DNA of 30,905 nt from UBA7445 sp042096455 (lineage in GTDB: Bacteria > Verrucomicrobiota > Verrucomicrobiia > Opitutales > Coraliomargaritaceae), in the NCBI GenBank assembly GCA_042096455.1, contig JBELLU010000019.1:1-30905 (forward strand), read 5' to 3'. Both the position numbers and the translations under genes were made by a program. The notes below the pieces were generated by a model. The model had not been told where the DNA came from and did not search any database. It worked only from the letters and a program-made list of their open reading frames with translations. This document shows, piece after piece, positions 1 to 8,212 of this stretch (positions are counted from its first letter, which is position 1; the number at the start of each line of letters is the position of its first letter).

Positions 1-752
1 TAATCCTCGCCGTAGGCGTTGTTGTGGGTAAAGGCGATTTCGATGTCCTTGTCCTCCAGGTGGGCGATCGGGTAAAGCGGTTCGCCGTCGAGTTTGTTTT
101 CGAGGAGATCGCGGAGACCGTTCTCGGATTTGAATTTTTTACCGTTGTAGAGGAGGGTGAGGCCGCTGTTGAGGTAGGCGTAGTTCCAGAGCATATCCTC
201 GACGTAATCGTCGCGGAAGCGGCACTTGCCGAAGATTTCGGGGTCGGGATCGAAGCGGAGTTCGGTGCCGGAGCTGGCGTCTTTGGGTGCGGCCTTGTCG
301 CGTTTGTCCTCGCTCGTGACCTCGCCGCGGGCAAATTGTACGGCGCGGGTTTTGCCTTCGCGAAAGGCTTGAATGGTGAACTCGGAGGAGAGGGCGTTGA
401 CGGCTTTGATGCCAACTCCGTTGAGGCCGACGGATTTCTTGAAGGCCTCGGAATCGTATTTCGCGCCGGTGTTGATTTTGGAGGCGCAGTCCTTGAGTTT
501 GCCGAGGGGGATGCCGCGCCCGTGGTCGCGCACGTAAACGTGGGTGCCGTCGATATTGACCTCAATTGTTTTGCCGTGCCCCATGACGAATTCGTCGATG
601 GAGTTGTCGATGACTTCCTTCAGGAGAATGTAGATGCCGTCATCGGGGGAAGCGCCGTCCCCGAGTTTCCCGATATACATACCGGGGCGGAGGCGGATGT
701 GCGCCTTCCAGTCGAGGGATTTGATGCTGTCTTCGTTGTATTTTTCGGCCAT
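1..752 (-). CDS. parE: DNA topoisomerase IV/gyrase subunit B, N-terminal part (cut by window edge)
   Basis: Read on the minus strand from an ATG at 752, the frame stays open to the window edge and gives about 250 residues of a GHKL-type ATPase domain. It begins MAEKYNEDSIKSLDWKAHI and continues with RPGMYIGKLGDG, the ATP-binding helix EVIDNSIDEF, DHGRGIP and GLNGVGIKAVNALS. These are the Bergerat-fold motifs of type IIA topoisomerase B subunits. The opening resembles the Bacteroidota/PVC ParE form more than classical GyrB, so ParE is preferred, but the C-terminal part that would settle it is missing. The family relaxes or decatenates DNA using ATP together with a ParC/GyrA partner, probably just outside the window. 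The gene lies downstream of a toxin-antitoxin module on the same strand. Confidence 0.88.
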   Translation of the reverse strand, partial: MAEKYNEDSIKSLDWKAHIRLRPGMYIGKLGDGASPDDGIYILLKEVIDNSIDEFVMGHGKTIEVNIDGTHVYVRDHGRGIPLGKLKDCASKINTGAKYDSEAFKKSVGLNGVGIKAVNALSSEFTIQAFREGKTRAVQFARGEVTSEDKRDKAAPKDASSGTELRFDPDPEIFGKCRFRDDYVEDMLWNYAYLNSGLTLLYNGKKFKSENGLRDLLENKLDGEPLYPIAHLEDKDIEIAFTHNNAYGED

Positions 753-771
753 GGTAACGGTGGTAGTGAAA

Positions 772-1230
772 TTATTGGGTATTCAGGAATTCGGCGGCGG
801 AGCAGACCGGGAGGCCGGATTGCTGTAGGTGCTGAAAATGTTTTTTGTTTTCGGTGATAAAGACAGTGGCTTGATGGAGGAGGGCGATCTGACCAATATG
901 GAAATCATAAATGCGCCCGCCGCTTATTCGGTTAGACTCTGCTTTCAGAAAAAGTTCTTTTTCGTGATGGGAATCAAGCGAAAGCACTTCCATGCGGGCA
1001 AAAATTTCACTTTCGACCAGTTCGCGGGCCATGGCAGGAGAGAGTCGGAATTCCTCGGGCAAGCGCGTTGCGACGGAAAAGAATTCGAGACAGCAATGCC
1101 AGGCGGTGAGACTGCGAGTACCTGAAGTTTGTGCGAGAATGTCGAGTACTTTAAGAGGAGCCGCAGAGGGAGGGCCGAAATCGATGAGACCGCCAAGGAG
1201 GATGCTGGTATCAAGAAAGGGACGCGTCAT
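772..1230 (-). CDS. PIN-domain toxin (VapC-like), module 1
   Basis: A 152-residue PIN-domain protein, the usual size for VapC ribonuclease toxins. Acidic residues sit where the family has them: D7 in PFLDTSIL, E49 in CCLEFFSV and D109 in RIYDFHIG. The last position reads FITENKKHF, with E127/N128 where many members have TRD, a common variation. The ATG at 1230 is preferred over an in-frame ATG three codons upstream because it overlaps the stop of the AbrB-type antitoxin gene in an ATGA arrangement, which indicates translational coupling. The family cleaves RNA, often tRNA, when the antitoxin is lost; the target here is unknown. It lies 19 bases upstream of the parE-like gene. Confidence 0.85.
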   Translation of the reverse strand: MTRPFLDTSILLGGLIDFGPPSAAPLKVLDILAQTSGTRSLTAWHCCLEFFSVATRLPEEFRLSPAMARELVESEIFARMEVLSLDSHHEKELFLKAESNRISGGRIYDFHIGQIALLHQATVFITENKKHFQHLQQSGLPVCSAAEFLNTQ

Positions 1231-1484
1231 GTGGGCCAACGGTTGCGTTCTTCCTCGATGCAGGCTGCCAGATCAAGCGGTTCGGTAGCAGTGGTTTTTA
1301 AGCTGGGCTTGGCGATTAGGCGCGAGCCGCGTTGCTTCAGCTTGGGGGCGGGGACATCACGTCGAATTTGAATGGCTCCGTCTTCGTAGGTCGCCGCCAG
1401 CGGCGTGCCAGCACTGAGTCCGGCCTTACGCCGCAGTTCTGCGGGGATTACGACCCGCCCGGCTTTGTCTATGGTAATGGGCAT
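1227..1484 (-). CDS. AbrB/MazE-type antitoxin, module 1
   Basis: An 85-residue protein with an N-terminal SpoVT/AbrB swapped-hairpin domain: MPITIDKAGRVVIPAELRRK followed by AGLSAGTPL (about residues 1-45). The C-terminal 35-40 residues carry an acidic patch and should bind and inhibit the PIN toxin encoded just downstream, with which it overlaps by 4 bases. Such antitoxins normally repress their own promoter. The sequence around and upstream of the start carries phased ATGGTA/TACCAT boxes that fit this role. No strong Shine-Dalgarno is visible, and a candidate promoter lies so close to the ATG that the mRNA may be leaderless. The toxin-antitoxin call is confident; physiology and target are unknown. 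Confidence 0.85.
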   Translation of the reverse strand: MPITIDKAGRVVIPAELRRKAGLSAGTPLAATYEDGAIQIRRDVPAPKLKQRGSRLIAKPSLKTTATEPLDLAACIEEERNRWPT

Positions 1485-1519
1485 GGTAAAAAGTATGGTA
1501 TTTTATCTACCATAGTCAA
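1471..1519 (-). promoter_or_regulatory. Promoter/operator of TA module 1 with phased TACCAT boxes
   Basis: On the plus strand ATGGTA occurs at 1471-1476, 1483-1488 and 1495-1500, exactly 12 bases apart, and the inverted copy TACCAT lies at 1508-1513. The outermost pair forms the palindrome TATGGTA-7-TACCATA (1494-1514). On the minus strand a TTGACT -35-like element (1519-1514) and a TACTTT -10-like element (1495-1490), 18 bases apart, overlap these boxes and place transcription start at about the antitoxin ATG (1484). This suits autorepression by the AbrB-type antitoxin. The promoter call is inferred from consensus only. Confidence 0.5.
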
Positions 1520-1558
1520 GTCACCATGTGGATCGAAACGTTTAGGTCGATTGGACTG

Positions 1559-1606
1559 CTATTTCGTCAAGGGTTCGCCCATGTTCATGAGGGACAAGCG
1601 GGGTGC
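1559..1606 (-). pseudogene. Detached 3' tail of an SPFH/prohibitin-like gene
   Basis: Read on the minus strand, the codons ending at the TAG at 1561-1559 encode APRLSLMNMGEPLTK. The intact SPFH gene at 2333-3226 ends PTPLPLMNMGDPLTK. Ten of the last eleven residues and the stop position agree, and the DNA shares an exact 16-base match (1578-1593 with 2352-2367). Most other differences are at third codon positions (GGA/GGC, CCG/CCC, ACC/ACG, AAG/AAA, TAA/TAG), which points to an old copy of a real coding tail. Upstream of about 1606 the similarity ends, 43 bases before the stop of the second PIN toxin. There is no room for the rest of the gene, so this is a remnant. Confidence 0.7.
1578..1605. 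repeat. Direct repeat flanking TA module 2 (partner at 2352-2379)
   Basis: CCCATGTTCATGAGGG occurs at 1578-1593 and 2352-2367 in the same orientation. The next 12 bases match at 9 positions. The two copies are 774 bases apart and bracket the PIN/Phd-like module. The right-hand copy is the 3' end of the intact SPFH gene; the left-hand copy is its detached tail. This is the pattern left when a cassette integrates at the end of a gene and restores it, although duplication or gene decay could give the same outcome. Confidence 0.65.
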
Positions 1607-1648
1607 TGGAGCTAAGACTTGCCTTGAGGCGGATTTTCGGGGGAATAA

Positions 1649-2050
1649 TTACCAGATGGTTTGGACGCAGTTGGAGGCGGTGAAGTGTCGGTCGCGGGTG
1701 ATGAGGGGTATTTTGTGGTAGAGTGCGGTGGCGACGATGCTGCGGTCGAAGGGGTCGGACTGCGGGAGGGGCAGTTCGTAGGCGGTGGCGGCGATCGCTG
1801 CGTTGATCGGGAGAACCTGAAAATTAGCCTCGATGCCTTTCAGAAGTATATTAAGTGGTTGTCCTTCTGGGATGCGCCCTTTGTGCCATAAGACCGAAAT
1901 CTCCAGAAGGCTGATGTCGGCGATAGCCAGCTGCTTGGCTGGCGTGGTATCGGCGATGATCCGGGTATTTTGACCCAATCTCGGATCATTTTCCACCAGC
2001 CAGATAATCGCGTGGGTATCAACGAGATAGCTTAGAGCGAGGCCTTCCAT
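1649..2050 (-). CDS. PIN-domain toxin (VapC-like), module 2
   Basis: A 133-residue PIN-domain protein of the subgroup that begins LVDTHAIIWLV and ends with PLITRDRHF. Likely catalytic acids are D11, E50 (ADISLLEISVL), D99 or D102 (SDPFDRSIVATA) and D120. The ATG at 2050 overlaps the antitoxin gene by 19 bases, so the two are translated together. The family acts as a ribonuclease held inactive by its antitoxin; the RNA target cannot be read from sequence. The gene ends 43 bases before the detached SPFH tail, and the whole module lies between two copies of that tail, which suggests it arrived as a unit. Confidence 0.85.
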   Translation of the reverse strand: MEGLALSYLVDTHAIIWLVENDPRLGQNTRIIADTTPAKQLAIADISLLEISVLWHKGRIPEGQPLNILLKGIEANFQVLPINAAIAATAYELPLPQSDPFDRSIVATALYHKIPLITRDRHFTASNCVQTIW

Positions 2051-2259
2051 TCGTCTTCCGTGGTGGTAGGCTTGTCGAGGTCGTCATCGAGGTAGCCAAA
2101 CATCCCCTTCATACAACCCAGGACGGACTTGCCTTCCGGTTTTTCGGCAGTGATCCGCAGGTCGCCCTCGCGGGTCTGCACAATCACGTCCTCCCCGGCC
2201 AGCACTGTGCGCCGGACTTTTGGGAATTCCCGCAGGAGGGTGCTCACATTCATCTTCAT
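2032..2259 (-). CDS. Phd/YefM-like antitoxin, module 2
   Basis: A small protein of 75 residues if it starts at the ATG at 2259 (MKMNVSTLLREF); an in-frame TTG at 2277 would add six residues. The N-terminus MNVSTLLREFPKVRRTVLAG with EDVIVQTREGDLRI matches the start of Phd/YefM-type antitoxins, whose N-terminal domain binds DNA. The acidic C-terminal half (YLDDDLDKPTTTEDEW) should wrap the PIN toxin encoded by the overlapping downstream gene. The ATG is favoured because the TTG falls inside the palindrome that looks like the operator. Family assignment is moderately sure; its role as antitoxin is well supported by size, order and overlap. Confidence 0.78.
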   Translation of the reverse strand: MKMNVSTLLREFPKVRRTVLAGEDVIVQTREGDLRITAEKPEGKSVLGCMKGMFGYLDDDLDKPTTTEDEWKASL

Positions 2260-2260
2260 G

Positions 2261-2279
2261 ATTTGATAATTTGTCAAAT
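2261..2279. promoter_or_regulatory. Palindrome just upstream of antitoxin 2 (candidate operator)
   Basis: ATTTGA (2261-2266) and TCAAAT (2274-2279) form a 6-base inverted repeat with a 7-base spacer, one base upstream of the ATG at 2259. Phd-like antitoxins bind such short palindromes over their own promoter. On the minus strand two TTGACA copies occur at 2284-2279 and 2277-2272, but I see no well-placed -10 element. The operator role is inferred. Confidence 0.4.
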
Positions 2280-2332
2280 GTCAAGGGGGACGAAAAAGCC
2301 CCCGTGATGATGCCATTTTGAGTGAGGCTCGT

Positions 2333-3226
2333 TTACTTGGTGAGCGGGTCTCCCATGTTCATGAGGGGCAGGGGGGTGGGTGACTCGCCGTTGAGGAAGT
2401 AGATTTTGCTGGAGGGATTGGCGGAGATTTCCTTGAGGGCTTCGAGTGCTTGAATCTGGACGTAGGCGGGGTTTTGGGCGATCGCTTCGTTGAGCTTGGT
2501 GATTTCGTAAGCCTGTGCGTCGGCGAGGATCTGGCGTTGCTCGGCTTCGAGTTCGGCGGCTTCGCGGTCTGCCTGAGCTTTCGCAATAATTTGTTGCTGT
2601 TCGGTGCGGAAGCGTTCGAGTTCAGCTTTTTGTTTTTCAACTTCCTGCTCACGTTCTTTTTTGGACTCGATGGCGCGGGTGATGAAGGGGGGGAGGCTGA
2701 TGTCACGGATCAGGATGTCGAGGCAGACGATGCCGCGTTCCTGAAGGTAGTCGCTCATGGAGTTGAAGATGGCGGATTGGAGGTTTTCCTGGGTTTCCTG
2801 AAGGAAGAAATCCTCGGCGCGCACGATGCTCTTGCCCTGTTCGCGCACGACGGAGCGGAGCTTCGGCTGGATTTGGACGCGGACGGCGTCTTCAAAGGTA
2901 CCGGTTTCCTGGAGGATGCGGGGGGTTTCCTCGCCGTCGATGCGGAATTTAATACTGACGTCGACGCTGGTGGTGAGCTGATCCTGCGAGGGGACGCCGG
3001 CGCTTTCTTTGAGTTCTTTTTCGCGGATGTCGTAGAAGGTGAATTCGTAGAGGGGGTTGACGGGGACGGTGAGGCCTTCGCGGTAGGGTTCATCGACGAC
3101 TTCGCCGAAGAGGGTGGCGACGGCAACGTGCCCTGCGGGGACGCTGACAAAGATGCGTGAACCGCCGAGGAGGGCAGCAATTAATAGCGCGATAAGAATG
3201 GTGGCGGAGACGGTACTTTTATTCAT
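2333..3226 (-). CDS. SPFH/Band 7 (prohibitin-like, HflC-like) membrane protein
   Basis: A 297-residue protein from the ATG at 3226. The frame is open further upstream, but that stretch overlaps the divergent queG gene and its translation looks like noncoding sequence. An N-terminal membrane segment (about residues 7-24, TILIALLIAALLGGSRIFV) is followed by the SPFH domain, starting VPAGHVAVATLFGEV. A long charged coiled coil follows (about 185-265, rich in E, K, Q and A). The tail is PLMNMGDPLTK. The order matches prohibitin/HflC-type proteins, which form large membrane rings that organise membrane domains and modulate FtsH-type proteases. It could equally be a stand-alone prohibitin homologue. 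Its last codons are duplicated at 1559-1606 beyond a toxin-antitoxin module. Confidence 0.85.
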   Translation of the reverse strand: MNKSTVSATILIALLIAALLGGSRIFVSVPAGHVAVATLFGEVVDEPYREGLTVPVNPLYEFTFYDIREKELKESAGVPSQDQLTTSVDVSIKFRIDGEETPRILQETGTFEDAVRVQIQPKLRSVVREQGKSIVRAEDFFLQETQENLQSAIFNSMSDYLQERGIVCLDILIRDISLPPFITRAIESKKEREQEVEKQKAELERFRTEQQQIIAKAQADREAAELEAEQRQILADAQAYEITKLNEAIAQNPAYVQIQALEALKEISANPSSKIYFLNGESPTPLPLMNMGDPLTK

Positions 3227-3289
3227 GGATTTGATTGAGTGATAGTTTGCCTTGGCTGTCAGCAGAAAATAGCGCAAAAGTTTGGGTAG

Positions 3290-4306
3290 ATGGAAATGAA
3301 TGGCACAGAGGTGAAAGCGCAACTGGCGGCGCGGGCGGAGGCGCTGGGTTTTGCGGCCTTGGGGGTGAGTGCCGTGCCGGTGGATCTGCGGCGGGAATAT
3401 TATCGGGAATGGATTGCGACGGGTCAGCACGGGAGCATGGCTTGGATGGAGCGGAACAATGAGCGGCGTTTGCAGCCGGAGGCCTTGATCCCGGAGGCGC
3501 GGAGTGTGGTGATGGTCAGTTTGAATTATTACCAACCGGACCCGCAGCGGGAGTTTCGCATTGCGAAATACGCGCTGGGGGACGACTACCACAACTTTAT
3601 GTTGAAGCGGCTGAAGCAGCTTTGCCGTATCATGCGGGAGGAATATGGCGGGGTGCAGCGGCCGTATGTCGATACCGGGCCGGTGCTGGAGAAACCGATT
3701 GCGGCGGCGGCGGGTTTGGGTTGGCAGGGTAAGAGCACGATTTTGATTGAGCCCAAGCGGGGGACTTGGTCCTTTTTGGGGACGATTGTGACGACCCTGG
3801 ACTTGCCGGCTGGGGAAGCGGTCAAGGATCGTTGCGGAACTTGTACGCGCTGTATGGATGTCTGTCCGACGCAGGCGATAACGGCGCCGTATCAATTGGA
3901 CGCGCGGCGGTGTATTGCCTACCTGACGATTGAACACGAGGGAGCCATCCCGGAGGAGTTTCGGGAAGCGGTGGGGGATCGTTTGTTTGGCTGCGATGAA
4001 TGCCTGGATGTGTGTCCATGGAATCGCTGGGCGGTGGTGACGCAGGAGGCACGGTTTGCGCCACGGGATTTGCCGCTGATGCGGGAGATGCTGGGCTGGG
4101 GCGAGGCGGAATTTACGGAGCGTTTCCGGGGTTCACCGATGCGGCGTTTAAAATTGCGGCGCTTCAAGCGGAATATTTGCGTGGTGTTGGGAAACGTTGG
4201 CAGACGGGAGGACGTTCCGGCGTTGGAGGTTTTGGTGCGCGGCGATGATGCCATGCTGGCAGAGCATGCTGGCTGGGCGCTGGCAGAAATCGCGAAGCGC
4301 GCTTAG
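3290..4306 (+). CDS. queG: Epoxyqueuosine reductase QueG
   Basis: A 338-residue enzyme that reduces epoxyqueuosine to queuosine in tRNA anticodons, using cobalamin and two [4Fe-4S] clusters. Cluster cysteines are visible: C182, C185, C188 and C192 in CGTCTRCMDVCP, then C208, C235, C238 and C242 in CDECLDVCPWN. The conserved PYVDTGPVLEK segment contains D128, the probable proton donor. The C-terminus (about 285-338) is a short HEAT-like extension typical of the longer family members. Start is the ATG at 3290; a second in-frame ATG two codons later is possible. The gene is divergent from the SPFH gene and converges on folA; the two stop codons share bases 4304-4305. Confidence 0.93.
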   Translation: MEMNGTEVKAQLAARAEALGFAALGVSAVPVDLRREYYREWIATGQHGSMAWMERNNERRLQPEALIPEARSVVMVSLNYYQPDPQREFRIAKYALGDDYHNFMLKRLKQLCRIMREEYGGVQRPYVDTGPVLEKPIAAAAGLGWQGKSTILIEPKRGTWSFLGTIVTTLDLPAGEAVKDRCGTCTRCMDVCPTQAITAPYQLDARRCIAYLTIEHEGAIPEEFREAVGDRLFGCDECLDVCPWNRWAVVTQEARFAPRDLPLMREMLGWGEAEFTERFRGSPMRRLKLRRFKRNICVVLGNVGRREDVPALEVLVRGDDAMLAEHAGWALAEIAKRA

Positions 4307-4764
4307 TTGCGTTCCCAACGCTCGACCGTAAAGTCGGGATTTTTCAGTTCCACTGCCGCGAGGGTGAAATTGTTTTCAAACTCGGGGAAGTAGGCATCGC
4401 CTTCACAGGTGCGGTGCACACGGGTGAGGTAGAGGGTCTCGCAACGGGGGAGCATTTGACGGTAAATCTCACCCCCGCCCGCGATCCAGATCGTCTTGTC
4501 GGTGGCAAGCTGGTCGAGCATGGCGAGGTCGGTGAAGCAATGGACGTTTGGAATATTGCGGGGGGTGCGACTCAGGACATAGGTTTCACGACCGGGGAGG
4601 GGGCGTCCGATGGAATCGAAGGTCTTGCGTCCCATGATAAGAATACCGCCCATGGTGGTTTGTTTGAACCATTTGAAGTCTTCGGGCAGATGCCAGGGGA
4701 TGTCGCCGGCGTTACCGATAACGCGGTTTTCGGACATGGCTGCGATGGCCTTGAAGGTCTTCAT
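4303..4764 (-). CDS. folA: Dihydrofolate reductase
   Basis: A 153-residue protein of normal DHFR length that reduces dihydrofolate to tetrahydrofolate with NADPH. Recognisable motifs are AMSENRVIGNAGDIPWHLPED (substrate loop with the conserved W and acidic residue), IMGRKTFDSIGRPLPGR (NADPH-binding region) and IWIAGGGEIYRQMLP. It follows thyA by 5 bases, the classic pairing in which DHFR regenerates the folate oxidised by thymidylate synthase. Its stop codon overlaps the end of the convergent queG gene. Confidence 0.95.
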   Translation of the reverse strand: MKTFKAIAAMSENRVIGNAGDIPWHLPEDFKWFKQTTMGGILIMGRKTFDSIGRPLPGRETYVLSRTPRNIPNVHCFTDLAMLDQLATDKTIWIAGGGEIYRQMLPRCETLYLTRVHRTCEGDAYFPEFENNFTLAAVELKNPDFTVERWERN

Positions 4765-4770
4765 GGGAAA

Positions 4771-5565
4771 TCAGACGGCGATGGGTGCCTTGATGGCGGG
4801 GTGGGGATCGTAGTTGACCAGTTCGAAGTCCTCGTAGGTGAAGCCGTCAATGGTTTTGACCTCGGGGTTGAGGCGCATTTGCGGGCAGGGGCGGGGCTCG
4901 CGGGAGAGTTGTTCGCGGGCTTGGTTCACGTGGTTGGCGTAGAGGTGCAGGTCGCCGAAGGTATGGACGAATTCCTTGGGGCGGAGATCGCACACTTGAG
5001 CGACCATCATGGTCAGGAGGGCGTAGGATGCGATGTTGAAGGGGACGCCGAGGAAGATGTCGGCACTGCGTTGGTAGAGCTGGCAACTGAGTTCGCCGTT
5101 GGCGACATAGAATTGGAAAAGGGCGTGACAGGGCGGGAGCGCCATGTGCTGGATTTCGCCGGGATTCCATGCGCAAACGATGTGGCGGCGGCTGTCGGGG
5201 TTGCTCTTGAGATCTCGGATGAGGTTGGCGATTTGGTCCACGCGGGAGCCGTCAGCGGCCGTCCAGTCGCGCCATTGCGCACCGTAGACCCGCCCGAGGT
5301 CGCCGTTTTCATCGGCCCATTCGTCCCAGATGGTGACCTTGTTATCGCGCAGGTAGGCGATATTGGTTTCGCCTTTGAGGAACCAGAGGAGTTCGTGAAT
5401 GATGGAACGGAGGTGAAGTTTTTTGGTGGTGAGGAGCGGGAAGTCGGGGTCGAGGGAGAAGCGTGCCTGTGCCCCAAAGATGGAATAAGTGCCGGTGCCG
5501 GTGCGGTCGTCGCGGTAGGTGCCTGTTTCAAGAACGGTATTGAGTAGATCAAGGTAACTTTTCAT
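4771..5565 (-). CDS. thyA: Thymidylate synthase
   Basis: 264 residues, the same length as the E. coli enzyme and alignable to it without gaps over most of its length. It methylates dUMP to dTMP using methylenetetrahydrofolate. The catalytic cysteine is C146 in LPPCHALFQFYV. Other family hallmarks are DDRTGTGTYSIFG, TIWDEWADENGDLG, SRRHIVCAWNP and LYQRSADIFLGVPFNIASYA. It is the upstream member of a tight thyA-folA pair, so the cell uses the ThyA/FolA route rather than needing ThyX. It begins 62 bases after dciA on the same strand and may share its transcript. Confidence 0.96.
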   Translation of the reverse strand: MKSYLDLLNTVLETGTYRDDRTGTGTYSIFGAQARFSLDPDFPLLTTKKLHLRSIIHELLWFLKGETNIAYLRDNKVTIWDEWADENGDLGRVYGAQWRDWTAADGSRVDQIANLIRDLKSNPDSRRHIVCAWNPGEIQHMALPPCHALFQFYVANGELSCQLYQRSADIFLGVPFNIASYALLTMMVAQVCDLRPKEFVHTFGDLHLYANHVNQAREQLSREPRPCPQMRLNPEVKTIDGFTYEDFELVNYDPHPAIKAPIAV

Positions 5566-5627
5566 GGTGCGGTACTGTCAAGGTAGGCGAGTGGGCTGTC
5601 AATATAGGGCGCTTGCATAATTCGGAT

Positions 5628-5990
5628 TTAGCCGCGAATGACGAGTTCACGGATTTTACCACAATGTGGGAGGGAGATAATCTTTTTTAGGATATAAGAT
5701 TTTTTGAAGATGAGTTCGGAGCGCAGGGTGGGGTTGGTGACTGAGATGATAAGGGTGTGTTCATCTTTGATGCGGACGGGATTACAGCGGCCCGCTAGTT
5801 TCCCGAAGAGCTCATTCCAATTTTTAACGAGGGAACGCTCCGGGCACGGGGCTTCGATTTTGTAGCGTTCCCTGATGACAACGAGGAGATTGTCGAGGCT
5901 TACGGGCATGCTTTTTGATGACCAACTGACGCTGCGTGGCAGCCCGCGAAAATCCGCGATGATGTCTTCGGTTGGCTTTGAAAATGGCAT
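5628..5990 (-). CDS. dciA: DciA-like (DUF721) protein
   Basis: A 120-residue protein with a C-terminal DUF721/DciA domain: NWNELFGKLAGRCNPVRIKD, then EHTLIISVTNPTLRSELIFK and a short closing strand RELVIRG. DciA is the helicase loader or accessory factor in bacteria without DnaC/DnaI, where it helps load DnaB. The basic N-terminal half (about 1-45) is not conserved in my reading. It leads a possible dciA-thyA-folA transcript on the minus strand. The family assignment is good; the helicase-loading role is taken from other bacteria. Confidence 0.8.
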   Translation of the reverse strand: MPFSKPTEDIIADFRGLPRSVSWSSKSMPVSLDNLLVVIRERYKIEAPCPERSLVKNWNELFGKLAGRCNPVRIKDEHTLIISVTNPTLRSELIFKKSYILKKIISLPHCGKIRELVIRG

Positions 5991-6142
5991 GATTTGACTG
6001 TGGAGGCTCCCTTAATTGATTGCCAGCCCATAAGTTTAAGGTGATTATGTTTCCTAATGGTCTGATTTGTAGGGATTAAAAAAACTTCATTTAAATCTGA
6101 AAAATGACTTGCATTAAAGACAGCGAAAACTAAGGTTGAAAT

Positions 6143-6241
<99 letters not shown>

Positions 6242-6445
6242 GTGCCCACCCCGCAGCGCTTTTGATACGAAAGACGAGGTTAGCGGAGTTGGACCCTTTA
6301 AATATCGGGCTTTTTGCTTGCTATGTGCGGATGCACGGCTACTACTTTTCGGCTCTTTTGATGATTGGTATCATCACACGGGAAAACCCACTTAATTATT
6401 AACCATCAACCCAGTTGTCCTTTCGGGGATGACACACAGTCAAAT

Positions 6446-8104
<1,659 letters not shown>

Positions 8105-8137
8105 GTCGTCGATTCGTTTTACCCGCGATTACATTCC

Positions 8138-8163
8138 AGCCCCCGCTTGTCGGGGGCTTTTTT
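8138..8163 (+). terminator. rpsA intrinsic terminator
   Basis: AGCCCCCG (8138-8145) pairs with CGGGGGCT (8151-8158) around a CTTGT loop, followed by T residues to 8163. It lies 34 bases after the rpsA stop codon. Confidence 0.9.
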
Positions 8164-8212
8164 GTTTTCCGCAGGTGATCAAAGGTTGAACCATCCGGCG
8201 GAAACAGATTCC

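Noticed and set aside
24..857. A 277-residue plus-strand frame at the window start
   Set aside because: It is the antisense of the parE-like gene and has low-complexity composition (V, G, E, A rich); the minus frame has all topoisomerase motifs.
2333..3937. A 534-residue version of the SPFH protein
   Set aside because: The first 237 residues overlap queG on the other strand and look like translated noncoding sequence; the natural start with a membrane segment is at 3226.
4414..5547. A 377-residue plus-strand frame over folA-thyA
   Set aside because: Antisense shadow of two clear enzymes; no family motifs.
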